Positions 16,784 through 24,618 of a DNA stretch of 49,614 bases are shown in pieces. How positions within the stretch are numbered: the stretch's first letter is position 1; each line of letters begins with the position of its first letter. The notes beneath the pieces are model-generated. The model worked only from the letters and a program-made list of their open reading frames with translations, had not been told where the DNA came from and ran no database searches. The stretch comes from Eubacteriales bacterium (lineage in GTDB: Bacteria; Bacillota_A; Clostridia; Lachnospirales; Lachnospiraceae), in contig JAUNJL010000012.1 in NCBI GenBank assembly GCA_030533315.1, positions 1 through 49,614 on the forward strand, in the 5' to 3' direction. Both the position numbers and the translations under genes were made by a program.

Positions 16784-17788
16784 ATGATCACAAAAACCCA
16801 GGTTTTACCCCGTTCACCCCTCCTACCCTCCCAGGTGGAGACATTTGCCGAAAAAAAAGTGCGGCCCCTCTTTTACGACATCGAGACCACCGGTCTGTCA
16901 GGAGGCTCCTCCTTTGTATATCTCATCGGCGCCGTCATCCCCAGGGGAGAGGACTGGGAGCTGACTCAGTGGATGGCCATGGAGGAAGAGGAGGAACGGC
17001 AGATTCTGGAGGCTTTCTCCCTGGCCCTGTCCGGCTGTGACTTCACCATCCAGTACAATGGCGACAGCTTTGACATGCCCTTCCTGGAGACCCGGTACGA
17101 CCATTACGGCCTCCCCTCCCCTTTTGAGGATCTGCCCTCCTTGGATCTTTACAGGACTCTCAAGCCCCTCAAGCCTCTTCTGAAGCTGGAGAACATGAAG
17201 CAGCCCTCCCTGGAGACCCTGCTCTCCTGTCCCAAGAGGATCTACCCCGATGGAAAGGACTGCATCCGCCTGTACGACATCCACGAGGACAAAAAGAACG
17301 ATCCATCCACCATCATCCTATTCGGCCATAACCAGGAGGATCTTTTGGGGCTGCTGCAGGTTTTTACCATGACCGCCTACCTGGCGCTCCTCCACGGAAA
17401 ATATCAGGTCGCCCAGTCAGAGTGGAAGGAGGAAACCCTTTGCCTGACCCTCCAGGTGCCCTCCCCTCTCCCGGTTCCCTTTGTCAATGAAAGTCCTGCC
17501 TTCTCCATTGCCGGGGAGGAGAGCCAGGTAAGGCTCCTCATCCCCCTGAAGGATGGACGGCTTCGCAGGTATTATGACAATTACCGGGATTATGTGTATC
17601 TCTTCCAGGAGGATACCGCCATCCCCAAGGCCCTGGCCACCTACATGGACAGGAGCCTCTACAAGCCGGCGAAGCCGGAGACCTGCTTCACCTGGTTCCC
17701 CGTCAGCGAAAGGTTTCTGGAGGACCGGACGGGGTTGGTGTCTTATCTGAAGACAGCCCTCCCCATCTTTCTCTCCACCCTTTCCTGA
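16784..17788 (+). CDS. RNase H-like exonuclease domain protein (YprB type)
   Basis: A 334-residue protein with a DEDD-type RNase H-like exonuclease domain related to Bacillus YprB. The three exonuclease motifs are present: FYDIETTGL (D and E near residues 32-34), IQYNGDSFDMPFL, and HNQEDLLGLL (near 190). The C-terminal 130 residues show no motif I recognise. The ATG at 16784 has AGGAG six bases upstream; an ATG 48 bases earlier lacks a ribosome site. It is the only plus-strand gene in this part, divergent from the permease-rnf operon and sharing a bidirectional terminator with nfn. Confidence 0.85.
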   Translation: MITKTQVLPRSPLLPSQVETFAEKKVRPLFYDIETTGLSGGSSFVYLIGAVIPRGEDWELTQWMAMEEEEERQILEAFSLALSGCDFTIQYNGDSFDMPFLETRYDHYGLPSPFEDLPSLDLYRTLKPLKPLLKLENMKQPSLETLLSCPKRIYPDGKDCIRLYDIHEDKKNDPSTIILFGHNQEDLLGLLQVFTMTAYLALLHGKYQVAQSEWKEETLCLTLQVPSPLPVPFVNESPAFSIAGEESQVRLLIPLKDGRLRRYYDNYRDYVYLFQEDTAIPKALATYMDRSLYKPAKPETCFTWFPVSERFLEDRTGLVSYLKTALPIFLSTLS

Positions 17789-17819
17789 CATCCTGGAAAC
17801 ACGGTTTGATCCCGCAAAA

Positions 17820-17859
17820 AAACTCACATGGCCGCTTCTTCTGGAGGACATGTGAGTTT
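17820..17859. terminator. Bidirectional terminator between yprB-like gene and nfn operon
   Basis: AAACTCACATG at 17820-17830 and CATGTGAGTTT at 17849-17859 form a perfect 11-bp inverted repeat. A T-run follows on the plus strand (TCTCTTTTT) and seven T on the minus strand, so it can serve both convergent genes. Confidence 0.88.
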
Positions 17860-17895
17860 CTCTTTTTCTGTGAGGTCTAAATCCAGATCAAATGG

Positions 17896-19293
17896 TTACG
17901 CCCCGTACTTTTCCTTGATGTAGGCGTCAATACCTCTTGCACCGGCCTTTCCTGCGCCCATGGCCAGGATGACCGTGGCGGCGCCTGTCACGGCGTCTCC
18001 GCCGGCATAAACGCCCTCCTTGGAGGTCTTTCCAAACTCCTCGTCAGCAATGATACATTTTCTCTTATTGACGTCCAGGCCAATGGTGGTGGAGGAGATC
18101 AAAGGATTGGGGCTGGTGCCCAGGGACATGATCACCGTGTCCACCTCGATGGTGAACTCAGAGCCCGGGATCTCCACCGGACGCCTTCTTCCAGATGCGT
18201 CAGGCTCGCCCAGCTCCATGCGGATGCACCGGATACCCGTCACGCAGTCCTGATCGTCCGTAAGGATCTCCACCGGATTGCACAGGAGGTTAAAGTTCAC
18301 GCCCTCCTCCTTTGCATGGTGCACTTCCTCTGCCCTTGCCGGAAGCTCAGCCTCGGAGCGGCGGTACACGATATGTACCTCGGCGCCCAGGCGCAGTGCG
18401 GTCCTGGCAGCGTCCATGGCCACGTTTCCGCCTCCTACCACGGCTACCTTCCTGCCCTTGGCGATGGGAGTGTCGTAATCCTCCCGGAAGGCCTTCATCA
18501 GATTGTTCCTGGTCAGGTACTCATTTGCGGAAAAGACTCCGTTTGCCTGCTCTCCCGGGATCCCCATGAACATGGGGAGTCCGGCGCCGGAGCCGATGAA
18601 CACCGCCTCGAAGCCCTCCTCCGTCAAAAGCTCGTCGATGGTCACGGATTTTCCGATGACCACGTTCGTCTCGATCTTCACGCCGAGAGATTTTACATTT
18701 TCTACCTCCTCGGCAACCACCTTGTCCTTAGGAAGACGAAATTCCGGGATACCGTACACCAGCACTCCGCCCGCCTTGTGAAGGGCCTCGAAAATGGTCA
18801 CGTCGTAGCCCAGCTTTGCCAGGTCTCCGGCGCAGGTCAGTCCGGCAGGACCGGAACCGATGACTGCGATCTTGTGTCCGTTTTTCTGGTCGGCAGGAAT
18901 CGGCTTGATCCCGTTCTCCTTGGCCCAATCCGCCACGAAGCGCTCCAGCTTGCCGATGGAAACGGGCTCACCCTTGATCCCCCGGATACACCTGCCCTCG
19001 CACTGGCTCTCCTGGGGGCAGACGCGTCCGCAGACAGCCGGAAGTGCGCTGGACTCTCCGATGATCTGATACGCCTTCTCAAAATTCCCCTCCTTCACCT
19101 CATGGACAAAGGCTGGGATGTTGATGGATACCGGGCATCCCTTCACGCATTTTGCATTCTTGCAGTTCAGGCAGCGCTCCGCCTCCGCTGCGGCCTCTTC
19201 TTTATTGTAGCCCAGACAAACCTCCTCGAAATTTGCTGCACGGACCTTGGGGTCCTGCTCTCTAACCGGAACCTTCTTTAATACATCAGCCAT
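17896..19293 (-). CDS. nfnB: Electron-bifurcating transhydrogenase large subunit (NfnB / GltA-like)
   Basis: A 465-residue flavoprotein of the glutamate synthase small-subunit fold, here the NADPH-binding large subunit of NfnAB. Two [4Fe-4S] motifs lie in the N-terminal domain (CLNCKNAKCVKGCP near residue 42 and CGRVCPQESQCEGRC near 88). Two Rossmann motifs follow: GSGPAGLTCAGDLA for FAD and GGGNVAMDAARTALRLG for NADPH. The C-terminal YAGGDAVTGAATVILAMGAGK completes the FAD site. On its own this could be read as a GltA homologue. The partner directly upstream makes NfnAB (NADH-dependent reduced ferredoxin:NADP+ oxidoreductase) the better call. Its ATG overlaps the nfnA stop by one base. Confidence 0.92.
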   Translation of the reverse strand: MADVLKKVPVREQDPKVRAANFEEVCLGYNKEEAAAEAERCLNCKNAKCVKGCPVSINIPAFVHEVKEGNFEKAYQIIGESSALPAVCGRVCPQESQCEGRCIRGIKGEPVSIGKLERFVADWAKENGIKPIPADQKNGHKIAVIGSGPAGLTCAGDLAKLGYDVTIFEALHKAGGVLVYGIPEFRLPKDKVVAEEVENVKSLGVKIETNVVIGKSVTIDELLTEEGFEAVFIGSGAGLPMFMGIPGEQANGVFSANEYLTRNNLMKAFREDYDTPIAKGRKVAVVGGGNVAMDAARTALRLGAEVHIVYRRSEAELPARAEEVHHAKEEGVNFNLLCNPVEILTDDQDCVTGIRCIRMELGEPDASGRRRPVEIPGSEFTIEVDTVIMSLGTSPNPLISSTTIGLDVNKRKCIIADEEFGKTSKEGVYAGGDAVTGAATVILAMGAGKAGARGIDAYIKEKYGA

Positions 19294-20180
19294 TATTCGT
19301 CACCTCCGCAATGTCCGCATCCGCCGTGGTGGGTATCCCCCTCCTGAAGCTTCAGCATGGCACGTCCTTCCTCTGTCTTATACATCTGCATCCTCTTCAT
19401 GGCAAGATCGAAATCCACCTTGTGGCCGTCAAACTCAGGGCCGTCCACACAGGCAAACTTCACCTCGCCGCCCACCATCAAACGGCAGGCTCCGCACATA
19501 CCTGTGCCGTCCACCATGATAGGGTTCATGCTGACAACGGTGGGAATGTTCAGCTCCTTCGTCAGAAGGCAGACAAACTTCATCATGATCATGGGGCCGA
19601 TGGCTATGCAGAGATCGTACTCCTTGCCCTGATTCTGCACCAGATCGCGAAGGACGTCCGTACCCATGCCCTTTCGCACATAGGAGCCGTCGTCCGTCGT
19701 CACGTAGAGATTGCTGACCTTGCTCATCTCATCCTCCAGGATCAGCAGATCCTTCGTCTTTGCTCCAACGATGGCATCCGCCGTGATCCCATGCTGGTGA
19801 AGCCACTTCAGCTGCGGATATACCGGGGCCGTTCCTACGCCGCCGGCCACGAAAACGATCCGTTTTTTCTTCAGCTCCTCTATGTCCTCATGGACCAGAT
19901 CGGACGGCTGTCCCAAAGGTCCCACAAAATCCTCAAAGAAATCCCCGGCCTTCAGTTCGGTAAATTTCTCGGTAGAAGCGCCGATGGGCTGAAATACGAT
20001 GGTCACAGTACCCTTCTCCGAGTCGTAGTCACAAATGGTAAGGGGGATCCTCTCACCCACCTCGTCCATCTTCACGATCACGAACTGACCCGGCAGGCAA
20101 TGCTTTGCCACCCGCGGCGCCTCAACGTCCATAAGATAAACATTGGAAGACAGTTTTTCTGCTTTCAGAATCTTATACAT
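19293..20180 (-). CDS. nfnA: Electron-bifurcating transhydrogenase small subunit (NfnA)
   Basis: A 295-residue protein with a ferredoxin:NADP reductase fold. It has an N-terminal FAD domain (RIPLTICDYD), an NAD-binding domain with AGGVGTAPVYPQLKWL, and a C-terminal [2Fe-2S] site (DGTGMCGACRLMVGG followed by FACVDGPEFDGH, near residues 220-250). In NfnAB this subunit binds NADH while the large subunit handles NADPH and ferredoxin. The tail HHGGCGHCGGDE adds a metal-binding-like motif. AGGAGG lies five bases before the ATG. It starts the operon downstream of a promoter-like pair at 20243-20271. Confidence 0.92.
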   Translation of the reverse strand: MYKILKAEKLSSNVYLMDVEAPRVAKHCLPGQFVIVKMDEVGERIPLTICDYDSEKGTVTIVFQPIGASTEKFTELKAGDFFEDFVGPLGQPSDLVHEDIEELKKKRIVFVAGGVGTAPVYPQLKWLHQHGITADAIVGAKTKDLLILEDEMSKVSNLYVTTDDGSYVRKGMGTDVLRDLVQNQGKEYDLCIAIGPMIMMKFVCLLTKELNIPTVVSMNPIMVDGTGMCGACRLMVGGEVKFACVDGPEFDGHKVDFDLAMKRMQMYKTEEGRAMLKLQEGDTHHGGCGHCGGDE

Positions 20181-20242
20181 AATTCCCTCCTGATTCGTAT
20201 ATTAACAGGCGCATATGGTTTCGTCTGTCTCTCATCTTACCT

Positions 20243-20271
20243 ACTATAGCACAAAAAAAGCGGATAGTAAA
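20243..20271 (-). promoter_or_regulatory. Candidate promoter for nfnAB
   Basis: On the minus strand TTTACT (20266-20271) and TATAGT (20243-20248) are spaced by 17 bases, 63 bases before the nfnA start. It overlaps the terminator of the upstream tepA-like gene. Confidence 0.45.
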
Positions 20272-20284
20272 ATAAAAAATCCGC
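20253..20284 (-). terminator. Intrinsic terminator after the tepA-like gene
   Basis: On the minus strand GCGGAT pairs with ATCCGC across a T-rich 13-base loop and is followed by seven T. It lies about 95 bases after the protease stop. Confidence 0.65.
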
Positions 20285-20378
20285 AAAATCTACGGGATTT
20301 CCCATTTTATCTCCGCTTATCTCCCTCTCTATAGGAAAAAATGGTGCATTTTTCCCAAAGAGCACCCCTATTTTCCCT

Positions 20379-21125
20379 TTATTTTCCCTCTTTTTCCCTG
20401 CGGATCATCTCCTTCAGCTTCCCCAGGGCATCCCTCATGCCCCCCACCTGGTCGATGAGCCCTTCCCTGACCGCTTCCTCCCCCTCCAGCATGGTGCCCA
20501 CGTCCTTCACCAGCTGGGTGGTGTCCAGCATCAGCGTCTCCAGACGCTCCTGGGTGATCCTGGAATGGGCGGCGATAAAGCCGGTGATGCGGTCCTGGAT
20601 CTTCTCCATGTTCCGATAGGTCTGTGCCACCCCGATGAACATCCCGTTGGTGCGCACCGGGTGGATCACCATGGTGGCGCTGGGCACCACAAAGGAATAA
20701 TCCGCTGAGACGGCCATGGGAACCCCGATGGAATGGCCGCCGCCCAGGACCAGGGATACGGTGGGAATGCTCAGGGATGCGATCATCTCCGAGATGGCAA
20801 GCCCCGCCTCCACATCCCCTCCAACGGTGTTCAGAAGGATCAAAAGCCCGTCCACCCCGTCGTCGTCCTCGATCGTGGCCAGCTTGGGAAGCACGTGCTC
20901 ATACTTGGTGGTCTTGCTGTGGGAGGGTGCGGATTCATGCCCCTCCACCTCCCCGATGATGGTCAGCAGCTCGATCTTGTAGCCATTTTTGTTCTCTGCG
21001 AGAAGGACCTGACCCATCTCCCGGATCTGACGGTTTTCCTCGGAGGCCTGTTCCAGCTCTTCTCCCCTCTTCCCCGTCTCAGACTCTGTCTGCGCACCCT
21101 CGTCTCTTTGATAAATGGGATCCAT
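20379..21125 (-). CDS. ClpP-like serine protease (TepA family)
   Basis: A 248-residue ClpP-fold protein of the TepA type. The catalytic serine lies in GGGHSIGVPMA and the histidine in VIHPVRTNG. The N-terminal 50 residues are polar and Glu/Gln-rich with no signal peptide, so the protein is likely cytosolic. Bacillus TepA was linked to protein translocation and spore processes, but the substrate is unknown. The ATG at 21125 was chosen because GGAGG lies seven bases upstream; the frame extends 21 codons further. That ribosome site is buried in an 11-bp hairpin at 21129-21158. The gene is transcribed apart from the ATP-grasp cassette upstream, which ends in its own terminator. Confidence 0.85.
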   Translation of the reverse strand: MDPIYQRDEGAQTESETGKRGEELEQASEENRQIREMGQVLLAENKNGYKIELLTIIGEVEGHESAPSHSKTTKYEHVLPKLATIEDDDGVDGLLILLNTVGGDVEAGLAISEMIASLSIPTVSLVLGGGHSIGVPMAVSADYSFVVPSATMVIHPVRTNGMFIGVAQTYRNMEKIQDRITGFIAAHSRITQERLETLMLDTTQLVKDVGTMLEGEEAVREGLIDQVGGMRDALGKLKEMIRREKEGK

Positions 21126-21128
21126 AAA

Positions 21129-21158
21129 AATACCTCCAGTCATGTTCCTGGAGGTATT
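21129..21158 (-). promoter_or_regulatory. Hairpin that sequesters the ribosome site of the tepA-like gene
   Basis: In the mRNA AATACCTCCAG pairs perfectly with CTGGAGGTATT (11 bp, 8-base loop). The 3' arm contains the GGAGG Shine-Dalgarno sequence and is followed by four T and the ATG. It could block initiation or act as a weak terminator. Confidence 0.65.
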
Positions 21159-21186
21159 ATGTGCTCTTTTGGAAATCTTATACCAC

Positions 21187-21238
21187 AAAAAATCCCGGCC
21201 GGTTCATCATCCCGGCATCCCTCATGCTCCGCCGGGAT
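21187..21238 (-). terminator. Intrinsic terminator of the ATP-grasp cassette
   Basis: On the minus strand ATCCCGGC pairs with GCCGGGAT and is followed by five more T. An inner copy of GCCGGGAT offers a shorter alternative stem. It begins 26 bases after the stop of the last cassette gene. Confidence 0.75.
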
Positions 21239-21264
21239 CTCTTTCTCATAAAAGGCCGTTCCCC

Positions 21265-22191
21265 CTACAGGGGGATCATCTTGACCACCGCCGTGTGGCT
21301 GTAGGTCAAAGGCCCCGCGTGGAGATAGTAGACAATGCCATCCACCGGCGCATAAAGCCGGGAGCGCACCTCTCCCTCCACGGGATCCAGCACCCGGGCC
21401 AGAAGCGCACCGGCCGTCACCCTCTGCTCCACCTGGACCGACGGCTCGAACAGCCCCGCCTCCGGCGTCCGCACAGCCACGATCTGGCTGTCATCCACAA
21501 GGACGGAAGGGGCGTGAGACTTGGTTTTGCCCAGATAGATCCCCTCGCCCGCCAGGAAAGAAAGGACGGCCTCCACACCCCGGTCCGCACTCTCCCGGTC
21601 AATGGTCTCCGTGCTGGTGGTGTAAAGGCTGAAGGCCTTCGTCCCCCAGATCTGCCAGTTATAATTCAAGGTGGTGGTGTCGTAAGGCCTGGAATGGCGG
21701 AGCACCACGTAGGGCAGGCCAAAGGCGGACGCCTTCTCCGTATCCTCAAAGCCGGTGGTCATCACGTTGACGTAGGAGAGGAATACGCCGGTCATGTAGT
21801 TGGAGGCAAACTGCACGCCGTAGGTAAAGTCCTTGATCTTCTCAAAGATCCCTGCGGCGATGCGCTGGGTGGTCTCCCCCTGATCGTACCCCGGGAACAT
21901 CCGATTGATGTCCGTGTTGTCAATGGGCCAGAACCGTTTCTGGATGTTCATGGAATACGGGTTTGCGCTGGGGATCACCATGATCTCATGGCCCGGCCTC
22001 AGGGCATCCGCCTCCTCCGCCCGCTTCAGCCTCTGTATCAGGCGGGAGCAGGTATAAAGCTGCTGGTATTCATTGCCCCGCATGTTTCCCACCACACAGA
22101 GAGATTTCTCCCCGGAACCAAAGACATATCCCCTGATCTGGAAGCTGTCCCTGTACAGGGAACCGCTCTCGTATAAAATCTCAGTCCTCAT
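21265..22191 (-). CDS. Degenerate M14/aspartoacylase-like protein (predicted pseudoenzyme)
   Basis: A 308-residue protein of the succinylglutamate desuccinylase/aspartoacylase fold, paralogous to the gene just upstream. The fold markers are there (PSANPYSMNIQKRFWPID and NRMFPGYDQG). The catalytic set is not: the first zinc histidine is Arg38 (MRGNE in place of VHGDE), the second zinc histidine is Gln127 (VQFASN versus IHASN), and the general-base glutamate is Tyr190. The zinc-ligand glutamate (Glu41) remains. Positions match the intact paralogue almost residue for residue. It probably cannot hydrolyse amides and may bind a ligand or regulate its partner. The ATG has GGAGG six bases upstream and overlaps the neighbour by 11 bases. 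Confidence 0.85.
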   Translation of the reverse strand: MRTEILYESGSLYRDSFQIRGYVFGSGEKSLCVVGNMRGNEYQQLYTCSRLIQRLKRAEEADALRPGHEIMVIPSANPYSMNIQKRFWPIDNTDINRMFPGYDQGETTQRIAAGIFEKIKDFTYGVQFASNYMTGVFLSYVNVMTTGFEDTEKASAFGLPYVVLRHSRPYDTTTLNYNWQIWGTKAFSLYTTSTETIDRESADRGVEAVLSFLAGEGIYLGKTKSHAPSVLVDDSQIVAVRTPEAGLFEPSVQVEQRVTAGALLARVLDPVEGEVRSRLYAPVDGIVYYLHAGPLTYSHTAVVKMIPL

Positions 22192-23158
22192 GCTCTGCCT
22201 CCTCCCCCTGGGCCCCTAAGCCCCCGGCCTCATCCTTTAAGATACGGGCAATGAGGGAACCCTCCGCCACCACCGGATACTCCCGTATGGTAAAAAGGAT
22301 GCCGCCGCAGGGAGCCTTCATCCGCTCCAGGATCCTCCCCTGCAGGGGATCCACGATCATCCCCACAGAATCTCCCTCGCACAGGCGATCCCCATGGCCT
22401 GCCTGGCTGATGAACACCCCTGCGATGGGAGCGTTCAGGAAGCTGACGGCGTCCTCCGCCTCCGCCAGAATGGGAGCCCTCACCTCTCCCACGGGACCGC
22501 TCCACATCCCCATGGTCTTCATCACGCGAAAGATCCCCTCTGTCAGCTGATGGCAGTACTCCTTGGTGATCCGCATTCCCACCCCCATCTCCACCACCAG
22601 CGTAGGCGTTCCCTTGCTGTTCAGGCTGTAGGCAAGGGTGGACTCCAGCACCGTGCTGTTGGAGTGTACCCAGATCAGGTCGATGTTCAATTCCCTTGCA
22701 AAGGGGACCAAAACGTCCCGGTGAAGCTGGTTGATCCTCACCTGGGGGATCTCCGTGAGAAAAATATTGCTGGCATGGATGTCGATGCAGAGATCGGAAC
22801 CCAAAAGATCCTCCGTGATCCTTGCCGCCACGTACTCCGTGGCAGAGCCCTCCTGGCTGCCGGGAAAAACCCGGTTCATATCCAGGTCAAAGCCGGGGAT
22901 CCCTCTTGTGATGGAGTCGATCCCCAGGGGATTCATGGCCGGATAAATGTCCACGATCCCATCCAAATATTCCGGATGCTCCTGGATGCGCCGGGAAACC
23001 AGGTAACAGACGTACTGCCCCTCCAGCTCATCACCATGCACCCCCGTCACGATACTGATCCGTTTTTTCGTTTTTCCGCCCCCGGACTCCAGCCGGTTCT
23101 TCTGGATCCGCAGATCCTCCAAAACCGGCATGGACAGGGCCGCCACTGTCTTGATCAA
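22181..23158 (-). CDS. M14/aspartoacylase-like zinc amidohydrolase
   Basis: A 325-residue enzyme of the succinylglutamate desuccinylase/aspartoacylase family with a complete catalytic set: His41 and Glu44 in GVHGDELEG, His128 in IDIHASN, and Glu190 in LVVEMGVG. The substrate motif NRVFPGS is also present. Such enzymes cleave amide bonds of N-acyl amino acids or carboxy-terminal residues; the substrate here is unknown. The start is a TTG with GGAGG nine bases upstream. The gene overlaps the transglutaminase frame by 128 bases. Its place in the ATP-grasp cassette suggests it trims or removes the product of the ligase. Confidence 0.88.
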   Translation of the reverse strand: MIKTVAALSMPVLEDLRIQKNRLESGGGKTKKRISIVTGVHGDELEGQYVCYLVSRRIQEHPEYLDGIVDIYPAMNPLGIDSITRGIPGFDLDMNRVFPGSQEGSATEYVAARITEDLLGSDLCIDIHASNIFLTEIPQVRINQLHRDVLVPFARELNIDLIWVHSNSTVLESTLAYSLNSKGTPTLVVEMGVGMRITKEYCHQLTEGIFRVMKTMGMWSGPVGEVRAPILAEAEDAVSFLNAPIAGVFISQAGHGDRLCEGDSVGMIVDPLQGRILERMKAPCGGILFTIREYPVVAEGSLIARILKDEAGGLGAQGEEAEHED

Positions 23159-23945
23159 GTCTTTGTTCCTCCATTTTTACGCAGACCTCCTGGGTCTGGA
23201 CCACGTTCCCCCGGAAAATGCCCCTGCTAAGAGGGCAGCCCCAGGCGTCTCTTCCCACGGCAAAGGGAATATACCCGTCCCCCGCGGGACAGTTGTGGGT
23301 GGGATCCAGCCCATACCAGCTGCCCTCCTCCCACACCTCCACCCATGCGTGGCTCTGCCCCTCCCCTGGGATCGCCCCCGCCACGTACCGGCAGGTGGCC
23401 TTATCCTGCCGCAGCAGGGCCAGCAGGATGTGTGCATAATCCTGGCACACCCCGCAGCCTTGTTCAAAGGCCTCCTCCGCCCCGGTATAAAAGCTGGTGC
23501 TCCCCGCCACGTACCGAAAGGACGTGTACAGCCGGTCCATCAGCTCCGCCGCCCTTTGCCGGGTCCCTGCCGGAAAAGACAGGGAAATGCCCTGGTAAAA
23601 GGAGAGAAGAGCCCTTCCCATGCCAGTGAGCCTTGTGGGATAACGGTACATCCCCAGGGCGTAATAGCTCTTGGCCGCCGGCAGGGGCTCATCCCTCATC
23701 AGCACCGTGGCCGTGGACCTCACGGCAAAGCTGTGATGAGGCTCCTGTATCCTTCCGGTGAGCACCCCATTCCCAAAGGAATCTGCGCCCCTGCCCACAG
23801 CCACGGGAGGGAATACCTGACAGGCCCTCTCCCTGATCTCACAGGCCGTGGACTCTCTCGGAAGGCATCTCAGGGAAAAGGAGTGCTCCGTCACGGGACC
23901 GTCAAAGCGATCCTTCAGCTCATAGCTTAGCTTCCATAGCTTCAA
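23031..23945 (-). CDS. Transglutaminase-like protein of the ATP-grasp cassette
   Basis: A 304-residue cytosolic protein. The N-terminal part (residues 1-130) resembles the beta-rich domain that precedes such transglutaminases. The papain-like core has the triad: Cys in GCGVCQDYAHI (near residue 166), His in QSHAWVEVW (near 198) and Asp in GLDPTHN (near 212). A TTG at 23945 is the start, with GGAGG nine bases upstream. The last 42 codons overlap the next gene in another frame and look unlike the family. They may be a read-through tail caused by loss of an earlier stop. In cassettes of this type the protein is thought to act on peptide or isopeptide bonds. Confidence 0.88.
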   Translation of the reverse strand: MKLWKLSYELKDRFDGPVTEHSFSLRCLPRESTACEIRERACQVFPPVAVGRGADSFGNGVLTGRIQEPHHSFAVRSTATVLMRDEPLPAAKSYYALGMYRYPTRLTGMGRALLSFYQGISLSFPAGTRQRAAELMDRLYTSFRYVAGSTSFYTGAEEAFEQGCGVCQDYAHILLALLRQDKATCRYVAGAIPGEGQSHAWVEVWEEGSWYGLDPTHNCPAGDGYIPFAVGRDAWGCPLSRGIFRGNVVQTQEVCVKMEEQRLDQDSGGPVHAGFGGSADPEEPAGVRGRKNEKTDQYRDGGAW

Positions 23946-23949
23946 AGGC

Positions 23950-24618
23950 CTACACCTCCAGGATCTGTTCCACCTTGGAAACGATTTTGGGATAGTCCAG
24001 GGGCTCCTCCTTCAGGCAGAGATTCAGATCCTCCAAAATATCCTGCCTGTATTTTAACCGGCACCGGCCGATCCGTCCAGTCAATCTGCATATTTCCCGT
24101 TCCACATCCTCCCGGCTCCTGTGAAGACGCCCGTAAAGATCGATGCGCTCCACCCGTTTTCCCACCTTCAGCAGGTTGCGCACGTTTTCACTTAGGATCT
24201 GATCGTCACAGATGCCCCAGAAGGCCATCAGATTGTCCAGCACCCTTTGAAACTCCACAAGGGGAGCCTGGGACACCCTTCCCTTCTGCATCTCGTAGAT
24301 GGCCAGCTGTATGTAGGCCAAGGCCTCGCTGCCGATCTCCTCCCGAAGGACGATGGCGTTGTCATAGGCCCTTATCAGATTGCTCATCATGGAATTGCAG
24401 TCCCCCTCGTCAAAGGCGTACCGCCTGCAAAAGTCCTCCCCGTCCGTATAAATATCCGGGATTTCCAGCCTCCGGAAGAAATTTTGATACTCCTTTGCGA
24501 TTCGGTCGATGATGTTGTCATAGGCGGCGAAATACAGCCTCATGGTAGTGTACACCCGCTCCGTATATCTTCCAAGCCAGTAAAGCCTGTCTGTCTGTTC
24601 TACTGAGATAATACCCAT
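23950..24618 (-). CDS. Alpha-E domain protein
   Basis: A 222-residue all-alpha protein of the alpha-E family (PF04168). It begins with the typical ISVEQTDRLYWLGRYTERVYTTMR and continues with LREEIGSEALAYIQLAIYEM and LLKVGKRVERIDLYGRL. No enzymatic motif is known for this family. It almost always accompanies a circularly permuted ATP-grasp protein and a transglutaminase and is thought to assist ligation. The start overlaps the ATP-grasp gene by 19 bases, and the stop lies inside the ribosome site of the transglutaminase gene, so translation is probably coupled. Confidence 0.9.
   Translation of the reverse strand: MGIISVEQTDRLYWLGRYTERVYTTMRLYFAAYDNIIDRIAKEYQNFFRRLEIPDIYTDGEDFCRRYAFDEGDCNSMMSNLIRAYDNAIVLREEIGSEALAYIQLAIYEMQKGRVSQAPLVEFQRVLDNLMAFWGICDDQILSENVRNLLKVGKRVERIDLYGRLHRSREDVEREICRLTGRIGRCRLKYRQDILEDLNLCLKEEPLDYPKIVSKVEQILEV

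Noticed and set aside
18316..19281. Long plus-strand frame opposite nfnB
   Set aside because: It is 321 codons but has no ribosome site, and the minus strand encodes a clear two-cofactor flavoprotein.
20181..20284. Rex operator in the nfn promoter region
   Set aside because: Only a GTTAA half-site is visible; there is no paired TTAAC at the required spacing.
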